Source: Bacteroidota bacterium (GTDB lineage Bacteria > Bacteroidota > Bacteroidia > Chitinophagales > Chitinophagaceae). Taken from it: a stretch of 18,103 bases of DNA. A model generated the notes under the pieces. That model was not told where the DNA came from, did not search any database, and saw only the letters and a program-made list of their open reading frames with translations. The DNA is taken from assembly GCA_023392575.1 (NCBI GenBank), contig JAEVYV010000301.1, forward strand, positions 1 to 18,103, read 5' to 3'. The translations under genes and the position numbers were made by a program. This document shows positions 1 to 7,381 of this stretch, in pieces (within the stretch, counting starts at the first letter, position 1; every line of letters starts with the position of its first letter).

Positions 1-472
1 GTGCAATGGCCACCCGCTGCTTTTCCCCTCCGGAAAGGAGGTTTGGTTTTTTGTTCGCCAGGTTTTCTATACCCAAAACACTCAACCATTTTAATGCATT
101 GCTTTCAATTTCCTTTTCGGTATGGCGGTTTAACTTCAGGCCGGGCAGCATGACATTCTTTAAGACATTGAATTCGTTCAGGAGGTAATGAAACTGGAAC
201 ACGAAGCCAATCTTTTCATTACGCACTTCAGCCAGGCGGGAGCCCGGTTTGCCGGTCATCACTTCTCCATCGATCAGCAAGGTGCCTTCATAATCCGTAT
301 CCATGGTGGACAGCACATATAACAAGGTTGATTTGCCGCATCCCGATTTACCCATCACCGAAACAAACTCACCCCTATCAACCGAAAAGCTGATATCGTT
401 CAATACCGGAACGTCAATGTGATCATGGAATGTTTTATTGATATGCCTTGCTTCAAGAACGGGACTGCTCAT
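1..472 (-). CDS. ABC transporter ATP-binding protein, LolD/MacB type (partial, C-terminus outside window)
   Basis: This is the ATPase of a MacAB/LolCDE-like exporter and would power the permease encoded immediately upstream. About 157 codons are visible. They contain a Walker A motif (GKSGCGKST, near residue 42), a Q-loop (VFQFHYLL, near residue 92) and the ABC signature (LSGGEKQRVAIA) at the window edge. Walker B, D-loop and H-loop lie beyond position 1. The start (MSSPVLEARHINKTF) is an ATG at 472-470, only one base after the TAA of the permease, so translation is probably coupled. The spacing of the motifs fits the short, stand-alone ATPases of the LolD family rather than a fused MacB. The substrate cannot be told from sequence. 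Family assignment is firm; the exact subfamily is inferred from the neighbours. Confidence 0.93.
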   Translation of the reverse strand, partial: MSSPVLEARHINKTFHDHIDVPVLNDISFSVDRGEFVSVMGKSGCGKSTLLYVLSTMDTDYEGTLLIDGEVMTGKPGSRLAEVRNEKIGFVFQFHYLLNEFNVLKNVMLPGLKLNRHTEKEIESNALKWLSVLGIENLANKKPNLLSGGEKQRVAIA

Positions 473-473
473 A

Positions 474-1733
474 TTATTTGCCTCTTATGATAATGACCGG
501 ATCTACTTTGCTTGCTTTTGCTGCCGGAAATAATCCCGCCAGGTAGGTGGTGATCAGCGAAAACAAAATGCCAATAACGTAATACGCAGGATTGTAGTTA
601 ACCGGGTACGTGGTGACGGATGGAAGCGAAGGAAAATGAAAAGGTATGGCGTCGATGATCCGGGAAAGCAGGTAACCAAACAGCAACCCGACCGTTCCGC
701 CAAAAAAGCCGATGCTTAAGGCAAGCATCAAAAAAATCCTTTTTACATCACCGCCCGAAAAACCCGTGGCCTTCAGAATGGCAATGGAATCCATTTTTTC
801 GTAAATCAGCATGTTCAAAATATTATAGATGCCAAAGCCGGCCACCACCAGCAAGGTGATGCCCACTACAAAAGAAATGAGCGTTCGTATGGAGCTCCCC
901 GTTTCAAACTCGCTGTTAGCGGTTTGTATGTCTATGGCCTGCAATCCAAACAAGCGTTTATACTCTTTTGCCACAGCCGGCGCCTCCTTAAGATCATGCA
1001 GTTTCACTTGTATATCGGTAAAATAACTGGCCGACTTGCCCAATATTTTTTGTGCGGTTGCAATAGAGGTGTATCCCTGTATTTTATCCAGGTCTCTTAT
1101 GCCCGATTGGTAATAGCCTATCAGTTTCAGGGGAAAAACCTCACCTGTTGGGGTCGTGATATAAACAAGGTCGCCAATGTCTACCAATAGCTGGTCCGCC
1201 AGGGGCTTGCCCAAAATAATGCTGTTGGGAATGATGTTTAAATCGCTGCCCGGCCCGCCACTCACGTATTCGTAAAAATTGAATAATTTATTTTCGTCCT
1301 GTGCATTGATGCCATCAATAACACCTGCAATACGCACATTCCCCTCGTTGAAAAAAGCGGGTGAATGAACTTTTGGCGAAACGCCGCGTACCCGTTTATC
1401 CCTGCCAATGGTATTGATGATGGCGGCGCTGTTGTATATTTCTTCACGGCTGTTGGCCGCTTTTACAGAGGAAATAAAGTGGTAATAATTACCATACCCG
1501 GTGGCCCGGGCAATGGGCTGATACGGATTTCGTTCTATTTCGTTGTATAAACGAATATGAGGTGTGCGGTTTAAAATCAAGCCGTCGAGCAATTTATTCA
1601 ACCCCGTCATGAAGCCAAGCAAAGCAATAAACATGGTAATGCTGAACGTAACCCCAATGGCTGCTACTAACGTTTGCTTCCACCTGGCCAGCAACAGCGA
1701 TTCCGCAATCTCTATATTTAACTTATAGTTCAT
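474..1733 (-). CDS. ABC transporter permease, FtsX/MacB-LolE type
   Basis: This 419-residue inner-membrane permease has the topology of the MacB/LolE/FtsX superfamily. One N-terminal transmembrane helix lies at about residues 20-43. A large periplasmic domain follows (about 45-280). Three C-terminal helices lie at about 284-306, 330-355 and 385-405. The FtsX-domain hallmark between helices 2 and 3 is visible as EKMDSIAILKATGFSGGDV, and the C-terminus carries the usual AKASKVDPVIIIRG pattern. Its ATG (1733-1731) overlaps the TGA of the adaptor gene by 4 nt, and its stop is one base before the ATPase start, so the three genes form one operon. It would move a hydrophobic or peptide-like substrate, or perform mechanotransmission, out of the inner membrane. 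The substrate is unknown. Confidence 0.93.
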   Translation of the reverse strand: MNYKLNIEIAESLLLARWKQTLVAAIGVTFSITMFIALLGFMTGLNKLLDGLILNRTPHIRLYNEIERNPYQPIARATGYGNYYHFISSVKAANSREEIYNSAAIINTIGRDKRVRGVSPKVHSPAFFNEGNVRIAGVIDGINAQDENKLFNFYEYVSGGPGSDLNIIPNSIILGKPLADQLLVDIGDLVYITTPTGEVFPLKLIGYYQSGIRDLDKIQGYTSIATAQKILGKSASYFTDIQVKLHDLKEAPAVAKEYKRLFGLQAIDIQTANSEFETGSSIRTLISFVVGITLLVVAGFGIYNILNMLIYEKMDSIAILKATGFSGGDVKRIFLMLALSIGFFGGTVGLLFGYLLSRIIDAIPFHFPSLPSVTTYPVNYNPAYYVIGILFSLITTYLAGLFPAAKASKVDPVIIIRGK

Positions 1734-2809
1734 TGAGGAGGTTTTTGTATCCGATCGTCTTTGCTTAAACCGCTGATTATTTCCACCCGCTGGTAATCTT
1801 TTAATCCCGTGACCACTTTTCTTTTTTCTCCGCTTTCAAGCAACACATAATTCTCGCCCATCAAATAAGTACGGGGAATCGTTAGGGCTTTCTCTTTTGT
1901 GGTGATCAGGATATTGGCTTCCACGGTTAAATTGGGGTAAAGACGCGGGGGCCGCGAAGTAAACACTGCTTCCACTTCAAATGATCTTGAGCGGTTGTCC
2001 ATGATCGGCTGAACCTTGGTCACAGTTGCCTCAAATACCTGCCCGCGGTAACTATCCATGCTTAGGAACACCTTTTGGCCTAACTTGATTTTACCGATGT
2101 CGTATTCATCCACCTGCAACTTTACCACAAACTCATTGATGTCTCCAATAACCGCAACCGGTGTTTGTGGGTTCACCATTTCACCGGGTTCTTTTAAGAT
2201 ATTGTATACTTTGCCATCCTGCCGGGCCCTGATGGTGTAATCCTTGCTCAGCGAATTGGAGATTTGCAAGTTTTTCAATGATTGCTGTGCGGTAAAATCA
2301 ATTTCCTTTTTCAGGTTGTTGTATTGCAGGAGCGCCGCCTGGTACGCATCAGCAGAATTTTTCCAGGCCAGCTCCCTTTGCTCCAGTTCGTTCCGGGAGC
2401 CTATTCCCTCCTGCCACAGGTTTTGCTGCCGCCGGTATAAGGCAGAATCATTTTGCATTTTTGCACGGGCCAGCCCGATATTTATTTTCAACTGCTTCAA
2501 CCTGTCGGCATTAAACGGGATGGAGGAATAAATAGCGGCTATCCTGGCATTTTCGGAACTCAGTTTTGGAGTTTCATTTACCAGGGTTATGATAATGTCT
2601 CCCTTATGCACGGTGTCCCCTTCGGTCACTAATTTTTGCGCAACAATGCCGCTGACCGTTGAAAACACATCATATTGATTCCTGCTTTTCACCACACCGG
2701 AAGCATATACCGATTCGGTAATGTTCTGCACAACCGGGCTGGTTAGCTCCTTCTTATTCGAATTGCAGGCGCAAAAAACAATTAGGGCAGCCATCAAAAA
2801 ACCTTTCAT
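1730..2809 (-). CDS. Periplasmic adaptor (membrane-fusion) lipoprotein, HlyD/MacA family
   Basis: This 359-residue adaptor would link the MacB-like permease to an outer-membrane channel. The N-terminus MKGFLMAALIVFCACNSNKK has a hydrophobic stretch ending in FCAC, so Cys15 is a likely lipidation site. Residues about 35-80 form the first half of the lipoyl/barrel-sandwich domain (SGVVKSRNQYDVFSTVSGIV). A charged, Gln-rich coiled-coil hairpin spans about 85-190. The second lipoyl half is near 195-225 (RARQDGKVYNILKEPGEMV), and a beta-barrel domain (YDIGKIKLGQKVFLSMDSY) follows. It is the first gene of the operon and overlaps the permease by 4 nt. I found no exact TAnnTTTG promoter in the bases upstream. 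No outer-membrane TolC-like gene is in the window. Confidence 0.92.
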   Translation of the reverse strand: MKGFLMAALIVFCACNSNKKELTSPVVQNITESVYASGVVKSRNQYDVFSTVSGIVAQKLVTEGDTVHKGDIIITLVNETPKLSSENARIAAIYSSIPFNADRLKQLKINIGLARAKMQNDSALYRRQQNLWQEGIGSRNELEQRELAWKNSADAYQAALLQYNNLKKEIDFTAQQSLKNLQISNSLSKDYTIRARQDGKVYNILKEPGEMVNPQTPVAVIGDINEFVVKLQVDEYDIGKIKLGQKVFLSMDSYRGQVFEATVTKVQPIMDNRSRSFEVEAVFTSRPPRLYPNLTVEANILITTKEKALTIPRTYLMGENYVLLESGEKRKVVTGLKDYQRVEIISGLSKDDRIQKPPQ

Positions 2810-3002
2810 TGATTCAAATTAAATACTCATTCATTCCACAGATATGATAATGGTCAGTAAAAGCGAAGACCGTAATCAGGAGACGGCCCTGGTTGATAGC
2901 CAAAGTCAACTAATTGGATTTTCGCATCTGGAAATAATCAAACAGAAGAATAATTTACGAAGATTTGTTTGAAACACCGTTCCGGCACAGCACCCTTTTA
3001 AA

Positions 3003-3377
3003 ATGAATTATCTGCTCTTGTTTCGTTCCAAACCCATACGCCCCGCTTGCTTTGTGTGCGGGCCGGTGCTGGCGGCAGGGAAACCTTGCCCTTCGGCCGG
3101 AAACAGGGCGGCGTCAAACCTCTTTGAAGATCCGGCCATTCCGGTCACCGGCCTTCCCGGTCGGATGGAGCTTCTCCTCTCCTTTTTGAAATAAAACCCT
3201 GAAGCATGGGGGGAAGTCAAAACTCAAAAAAGAGATATCTTGTATCAACCAAGAGGCTACGGCAAGATTCACACAGTTAAAAAAACATCATCGGGGGCTC
3301 ATTGGAGAAGAAATCGGAGGCTCCTTGAAAAAGGAAGGAAATATGTTTTCAGCAAAAAAATATCTATTTTGCTTTAG
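3003..3377 (+). other. Interrupted reading frame, possible dispersed repeat or decayed gene
   Basis: From an ATG at 3003 a frame runs 63 codons to a TAA at 3192-3194. It then continues open in the same frame for 60 more codons to a TAG at 3375-3377. The first part is rich in Pro, Gly and Cys (PACFVCGPVLAAGK); the second is Lys/Arg-rich (AHWRRNRRLLEKGRKYVFSK). I recognise no domain. The pattern and wording resemble small conserved hypothetical frames I associate with multi-copy intergenic sequence in Chitinophagaceae genomes, but that is recollection, not a search. An opposing frame (3220-3008) is also open, so coding is not proven. The flanks 2810-3002 and 3378-3472 hold nothing I can name. 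Confidence 0.25.
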
Positions 3378-3472
3378 CCCCTGAGTGAGGCCGAGGTGCA
3401 AAGAACTCCCGTACTGTTTAAAGCCTTGTTCCGTTGTACCCAATTAAAGTTCTTTACTAAAATTGTTGAGCA

Positions 3473-3943
3473 GTGAAACTTATAAAAGCCTTACTGGTAT
3501 TCATACTGCCATTCCAGTCATTTTCCGGAAGTTGCTCAGATACCACTTCTATTGTTATTGCCTATACAGGAGAGGTTGACAAACCTTTTTATGAATTGTT
3601 CTTCTATTTACCTGGGACCGTTACAACGGAAGATAAAAATCCGTTTCAGAGGCTTCATCAGATAAGTGAGAGTGAATTAAGGGAACTGGTTCAATCAACC
3701 ATAAAACTTCCCTATAATGATACAGCAGTGATTGATGTTCAAAAAGACTACTACTGCTCTCAATATTATGTTATACTGTTAAACAATGATGAAAAGATTT
3801 CAGCAAGACGAGTGTCGGGCAAATCAGACCTGCTAAATATTAAAAGCAAAGTTATGTCCGTATTTGCTGGCACAGATAAGGAAGCCGAAGTAAAGGAAAG
3901 TTGGAATCTGTTGCTGGGCAGATTGGGAATTTCGCTGTACTGA
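3473..3943 (+). CDS. Hypothetical secreted protein
   Basis: This 156-residue protein is of no family I recognise. The N-terminus MKLIKALLVFILPFQSFSGS is a plausible signal peptide. SCSD just after it could also be read as a weak lipobox, but the -3 residue is poor for that. The mature part is polar, with many Asp, Glu and Lys, and has no motif I can name. The start is GTG at 3473: an in-frame TGA at 3467-3469 makes it the furthest upstream start, and it gives a complete signal sequence. The gene is more AT-rich than the efflux genes to its left and stands alone on the plus strand in an accessory-looking patch. The call as a real gene rests on length and the signal peptide. Confidence 0.62.
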   Translation: MKLIKALLVFILPFQSFSGSCSDTTSIVIAYTGEVDKPFYELFFYLPGTVTTEDKNPFQRLHQISESELRELVQSTIKLPYNDTAVIDVQKDYYCSQYYVILLNNDEKISARRVSGKSDLLNIKSKVMSVFAGTDKEAEVKESWNLLLGRLGISLY

Positions 3944-3995
3944 ACAAAGGATTATTGGGATGCGCTGGCAGAACTGAAGTCTGGAGAGGAATGAG

Positions 3996-4003
3996 TATAT
4001 TTG
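3996..4003 (+). promoter_or_regulatory. Possible Bacteroidota -7 element
   Basis: TATATTTG matches the Bacteroidota sigma consensus TAnnTTTG exactly. It points towards the membrane-protein gene starting at 4159 and would give a leader of roughly 150 nt containing the 4011-4063 hairpin. No clear TTG is seen at the usual -33 distance, so this is a weak call. Confidence 0.3.
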
Positions 4004-4010
4004 TGTTACG

Positions 4011-4063
4011 ACGAGTGCCGCTTAAGACACATCGGGTTGTTAGAAGGTGCGGCGGACACTCGT
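4011..4063. repeat. Long imperfect palindrome (hairpin)
   Basis: ACGAGTGCCGC at 4011-4021 pairs with GCGG-A-CACTCGT at 4052-4063, giving 11 base pairs with one bulged A (4056) and a 30-nt loop. It is followed by seven A residues on the plus strand. Neither strand has a T-run directly after the stem, so it is not a classical terminator. It lies between two AT-rich plus-strand genes and could be a leader structure or a recombination or insertion scar. Confidence 0.5.
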
Positions 4064-4101
4064 AAAAAAAGGAAACGGCGAGAAACTTTCTCTACATTCG
4101 C

Positions 4102-4807
4102 GTTGTTGGTGCAGCATCAGCACGAAAAGCCAGGAAGAACAGCAACAACGGCGTAAAAATGAACACATTCCTTGAATTAAACAGACAGAAGCTAAAACCT
4201 GTTTTCATTCGCATATCACTTATATCATTAGGACTGGTTTCAATCGTACTCTTAGCTGCTTCTTTAACTGCAAATTTGCCAAATGGACAATTCCTGCTTT
4301 CTATAATATTAGCTACAGGTATTGGCTTTCCGCTTTTGATTATGCTTCTAGGATTCTTGACTTGGCTGCTTAATCGTAAAGCGAGACAACATGCCTTCTC
4401 GAAAACACCCTTTAACCAAATAGAAAACATTGGCTTTTATAAGACGTACATAGGGGACACGTCAAAATGGTCGTTCGCAGACGAAATAAAGCAAGGAAAA
4501 CTTAATGGTTTTACTTTAACGATGGACATGTCCAAAGAAAAAGGTCGTCACTTTATAGAATTCGGCATACCTGTAGAATGGAAAAAACTTGGCAAAAGCG
4601 AGTTCAATCGCTTGACCGAAAAACTCAAACAGCATAACGCGGAACTTAGAATTGGAAGCCTGGTTATGCAATATGACACGAGACAACAGACATTACAGAC
4701 AGTATCCGACTTAAAGCAGGACTTGGAGCTATTTACGGCACTTATTAAACAGGAAGGGTTTGAACCGAAATCCGAACAGGGCTGATGTGCAAAGGCACAC
4801 CAACAAC
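4102..4807. repeat. Inverted repeats flanking the 4159-4785 gene
   Basis: GTTGTTGGTG at 4102-4111 and its exact complement CACCAACAAC at 4798-4807 bracket the membrane-protein gene. CGTTGTTG at 4101-4108 can also pair locally with CAACAACG at 4143-4150, just before the start codon. A further small hairpin (TGTTGGC 4835-4841 with GTCAACA 4849-4855) lies between this gene and the oxidase gene. Ten bases is short, so chance is possible, but the placement would fit a mobile cassette. Confidence 0.35.
4159..4785 (+). CDS. Hypothetical two-helix membrane protein
   Basis: This 208-residue protein has two predicted transmembrane helices at about residues 18-38 and 46-68 (LLSIILATGIGFPLLIMLLGFLTWLL). 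A soluble C-terminal part of about 135 residues follows. The short N-terminus and the basic RKARQ after helix 2 suggest that both ends face the cytoplasm. I recognise no domain. The gene is visibly richer in A and T than the oxidase and efflux genes on either side, uses AAA/AAC/GAC-rich codons, and is flanked by inverted repeats, all compatible with recent acquisition. It converges with the oxidase gene, whose stop is 81 bases away. Confidence 0.75.
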   Translation: MNTFLELNRQKLKPVFIRISLISLGLVSIVLLAASLTANLPNGQFLLSIILATGIGFPLLIMLLGFLTWLLNRKARQHAFSKTPFNQIENIGFYKTYIGDTSKWSFADEIKQGKLNGFTLTMDMSKEKGRHFIEFGIPVEWKKLGKSEFNRLTEKLKQHNAELRIGSLVMQYDTRQQTLQTVSDLKQDLELFTALIKQEGFEPKSEQG

Positions 4808-4865
4808 CGAACCAACCACTGATCCGCATCCCGCTGTTGGCGATGCCCGTCAACAAGGCCCTCCA

Positions 4866-6197
4866 TCAGGCCACTTTACAATGCGGGGATTTATCTTCTG
4901 TTTTGTGGTAGGGTTTACTTCCGTCAACCACTTCAAAATGCGCCATCATACCGGCTGCATGATGTTCAATGATATGGCAGTGATACATCCATTTGCCGGG
5001 CCGGTTATCGGGCACCCAGGCAATCTTAACCCTGCTGCGCGGGGGCAGGTTCACCGTGTCTTTCCAGGCCCTGTATTCCGGCGCCTTGCCGTTCACCTCC
5101 AATACCTGGAAGAAAAACCCGTGCAAGTGAAAGGGGTGATCCATAAGACTGGTATTGGCTACTTCCCAAACCTGCAGCTCTCCTATTTTAACCGGCTCGT
5201 CGCTGGTGTGCACATCGCCGTTGACCAAAAAATCCATTCCGTTCTTTAAACTGGCGCCTATAGAGAAGTTTACTTTCCGGGTAATGGGCGCATCCTGCAG
5301 CGCCAGGGTTTCAATCGTCCTGAGCGTGGCAGGAAGAAATGCCTTGGATGGCCGGGCCCCTCCTACCCGAACCGTGGCAAAGGTTTGACGCCTGGGCTTT
5401 AAGAAGGTCATCCGGTTATAAGGCAAGGATTCTATTGAAAAGTTCTCGCCTTCGGTAAACGGTCCGGCAACAATATCCATTCGTTCGCCCGGCGTGATCA
5501 GCACTTCGTTAACCGTTACCGGCTTTTCCAGCAAACCACCATCGGTAGCCATGATCTGAAAGGACTTGCCGCTCAAATGCAGCACAAAATACCGTGCGCT
5601 GGAAGCATTGATGAAGCGCCATCTTTCCACCTGGCCAGCGGAAACATTTATCTCCGGCACTTCCTTTCCGTTGATCAAAAGCGTGTCGCCTTCGCGGCCG
5701 TCGTGTCGTTCCCTGATTCGCGGCAAAAACCAGCCGGCCTTTGTAAACCGGTTGTCTGCGTCCAGCTTCATATCATCAATCATGAATACCTTGTCTGCAT
5801 CCACCACGGGGTCCTGGTCATCTTCTACGATCAGCGACCCATATAGGCCCCGCTCCATTTGTTCGGTTTCGTTCTCATGAGAATGATACCAAAAGGTTCC
5901 GGCATCGGGCACGGTAAAGCGGTATTCAAATTCTTCTCCGGGCTGAATGGGCTTTTGTACTTCGCCTGTGCCGTCCATGGAAGCAGGCAGCCTGATGCCG
6001 TGCCAATGCACCATGGTTGGCTCCGGTAAATTGTTCTTTACCCTGACCACAACTTCATCACCTTTTTTAACCCGCAGGACTGGTCCCGGCAGTTGGTTGT
6101 TAAAACCCCAGGCTTCTATGATCTTGCCGGGGGCAATTTCCCAGTTAAAAGAGCTGGCTTCCAGGCGGAATTCGATGGGTTTCATTTGCTGTTGCAT
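4866..6197 (-). CDS. Multicopper oxidase (laccase/CueO-like)
   Basis: This is a 443-residue, three-cupredoxin-domain copper oxidase that would couple one-electron oxidation of a substrate (a phenol or a metal such as Cu(I) or Mn(II)) to O2 reduction to water. All four copper-binding motifs are present: HWHG (about residues 64-67), WYHSHE (about 104-108), HPFHLHG (354-360) and HCHIIEHHAAGMM (406-418), which supplies the type-1 Cys, His and Met. The frame is open to an ATG at 6344, but the promoter at 6239-6246 lies inside that extension, so I place the start at 6197-6195 (MQQQMKPIEF). With either start there is no recognisable signal peptide, which is unusual for this family. It is monocistronic, and its promoter has the same operator as the TonB receptor gene at 9727. 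Confidence 0.93.
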   Translation of the reverse strand: MQQQMKPIEFRLEASSFNWEIAPGKIIEAWGFNNQLPGPVLRVKKGDEVVVRVKNNLPEPTMVHWHGIRLPASMDGTGEVQKPIQPGEEFEYRFTVPDAGTFWYHSHENETEQMERGLYGSLIVEDDQDPVVDADKVFMIDDMKLDADNRFTKAGWFLPRIRERHDGREGDTLLINGKEVPEINVSAGQVERWRFINASSARYFVLHLSGKSFQIMATDGGLLEKPVTVNEVLITPGERMDIVAGPFTEGENFSIESLPYNRMTFLKPRRQTFATVRVGGARPSKAFLPATLRTIETLALQDAPITRKVNFSIGASLKNGMDFLVNGDVHTSDEPVKIGELQVWEVANTSLMDHPFHLHGFFFQVLEVNGKAPEYRAWKDTVNLPPRSRVKIAWVPDNRPGKWMYHCHIIEHHAAGMMAHFEVVDGSKPYHKTEDKSPHCKVA

Positions 6198-6238
6198 ATT
6201 CGTTGGTTTTGATGTGAGACCGATTTTGGTTGACAGGA

Positions 6239-6301
6239 CAAAAGTAGAATCGGCGCCCAGGGCTGCTGTTATACAATTTTTCGAAACATGTATATGATTT
6301 T
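6239..6301 (-). promoter_or_regulatory. Activator-type promoter of the multicopper oxidase, with 21-bp direct repeat
   Basis: Read on the minus strand, a distal half-site AAAATCATATAC (6301-6290) is followed with 21-bp period by a proximal half-site AAAATTGTATAA (6280-6269). After 22 more bases comes the -7 box TACTTTTG (6246-6239), an exact TAnnTTTG. No TTG lies at the normal -33 distance, so an activator bound at the repeats probably replaces it. The arrangement is repeated base for base in spacing at 9777-9839. Tandem half-sites two helical turns apart are typical of LytTR response regulators and of AraC-family proteins. Confidence 0.72.
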
Positions 6302-6364
6302 GAAACCACTCCCAGTTCCTCTTCACGTGCTCTTTTAATACCAAACCGTTGTCAAGACGCTGAC

Positions 6365-6481
6365 CGTGAAACGTGAGACGGCAAACGTGAAACGTGCCCT
6401 TCGACTTCGCTTAGGGTGACAACGGCAGCAGTCTTTTTCCCTTCTATCATCTACCATCTGTCATCCATCATCTCGATAGCC
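6365..6481. repeat. Low-complexity intergenic repeats
   Basis: CGTGAAACGTG occurs at 6365-6375 and again at 6386-6396 (21-base period). It is followed by CCCTTCGACTTCGCTTAGGG (6397-6416), a sequence of the kind I associate with dispersed intergenic repeats in Bacteroidota, and then by a degenerate ATC-rich run (6439-6475) with repeats of the type CATCTACCATC. No gene is seen between the oxidase promoter and the terminator at 6521. Confidence 0.5.
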
Positions 6482-6520
6482 CTTTGGTATGAGCTGAAAC
6501 TTCCAGGTGGCATTAACTAA

Positions 6521-6554
6521 AAACCCCGGAGGCTTCGCAAGGCCTCCGGGGTTT
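6521..6554 (-). terminator. Rho-independent terminator of the TonB receptor-DUF4249 operon
   Basis: AAACCCCGGAGGC (6521-6533) pairs perfectly with GCCTCCGGGGTTT (6542-6554), a 13-bp GC-rich stem with an 8-base loop. On the minus strand the stem runs into TTTTTAG. It lies 31 bases after the stop of the DUF4249 gene. This is the clearest terminator in the window. Confidence 0.92.
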
Positions 6555-6585
6555 GAACAATCGGAAAAATAAACTTTGAAGAATG

Positions 6586-7356
6586 CTAGCGAACCACCAC
6601 CTTCTTTTTCTGGCTGGTGTGCGCACTGAAATAACCCAGGGCGCCGCCGCTGATGTTGCTGGGGGGATTGGCCGGCGTAGTGGCATTGTGTTTCATGTCG
6701 CTCAGCGCTTCGAAATAGCGGAAAACGTTTTTGTCAATGCACTGCATTTCCACCTCTACCACATCGTTTACGGCAATGGTGCTGTCGCGTTGAACCAGGG
6801 GAATGGAGCTGACGCCATCATTAAGCATTTTATCATCCCATGTCCAGGTATGGGGATACCGCTTGTTGTTGATGGTTTCAATAAAACGGTAACAATTGCC
6901 CAATTGCGGGGGATCGGTATAAACGGGTTTTACGATGTAAATGTATTCGGTGCCCATAAACAACTTCTCCGCCACCAGGCTATCCAGTGTTACCGGCAAG
7001 GGCATGGCCGACGATGCCGCATAGGTTTTTCCTTCGGCAACAATATGTAGCTGATAGGTGCGGCCGGGAACTCCGGTAAGGCTGGCATTGCTGTAGGTGC
7101 CGGGGGTTGTTTCGGTAAGCTCGTACTTTGTGCCCTCGTTGTCGGTAATGTTTACCACGGCTCCACTGATGGCAGGAAAATGATTGCTGTTGCTGAAAGG
7201 AACGCTTTTACTAAGTTTTACTTCGGCAAAGGAAACATTGGTTACCTGCCCTTCAATCACTACCTGGGCTTCGGCATTATCGAGCTTCACGTCAACTTCT
7301 TTGGTGCAGGATACAAGTGCCGTTATGCTGAGTGCGAATAAACTGAACTTTTTCAT
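6586..7356 (-). CDS. DUF4249-family outer-membrane-associated lipoprotein
   Basis: This 256-residue lipoprotein is the partner gene of the TonB-dependent receptor upstream. The N-terminus MKKFSLFALSITALVSCTKE has a clear lipobox (LVSC), giving Cys17 as the lipidated residue. A beta-rich domain follows with the VVIEGQVTN start typical of DUF4249, and the C-terminus shows the family's NISGGALGYFSAHTS motif. The frame extends upstream to 7620 inside the receptor gene, but the lipoprotein signal fixes the start at ATG 7356-7354, 25 bases after the receptor stop. The family's role is not established. Its constant pairing with TonB receptors suggests that it helps bind or gate the imported ligand at the cell surface. 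It ends before the strong terminator at 6521. Confidence 0.88.
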   Translation of the reverse strand: MKKFSLFALSITALVSCTKEVDVKLDNAEAQVVIEGQVTNVSFAEVKLSKSVPFSNSNHFPAISGAVVNITDNEGTKYELTETTPGTYSNASLTGVPGRTYQLHIVAEGKTYAASSAMPLPVTLDSLVAEKLFMGTEYIYIVKPVYTDPPQLGNCYRFIETINNKRYPHTWTWDDKMLNDGVSSIPLVQRDSTIAVNDVVEVEMQCIDKNVFRYFEALSDMKHNATTPANPPSNISGGALGYFSAHTSQKKKVVVR

Positions 7357-7381
7357 TTTATTTTTTGGTTGGTTTGGGTTT

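Noticed and set aside
4004..4070. Integron attC-like site (palindrome with bulge and a GTTAGAA sequence)
   Set aside because: The GTTRRRY core has a mismatch at its last base, no matching RYYYAAC partner is present, and there is no integrase or cassette array in view.
4785..5249. 154-codon plus-strand frame opposite the multicopper oxidase
   Set aside because: Antisense to the region coding for the HPFHLHG and HCHIIEH copper motifs; the translation is His/Pro-rich by complementarity only.
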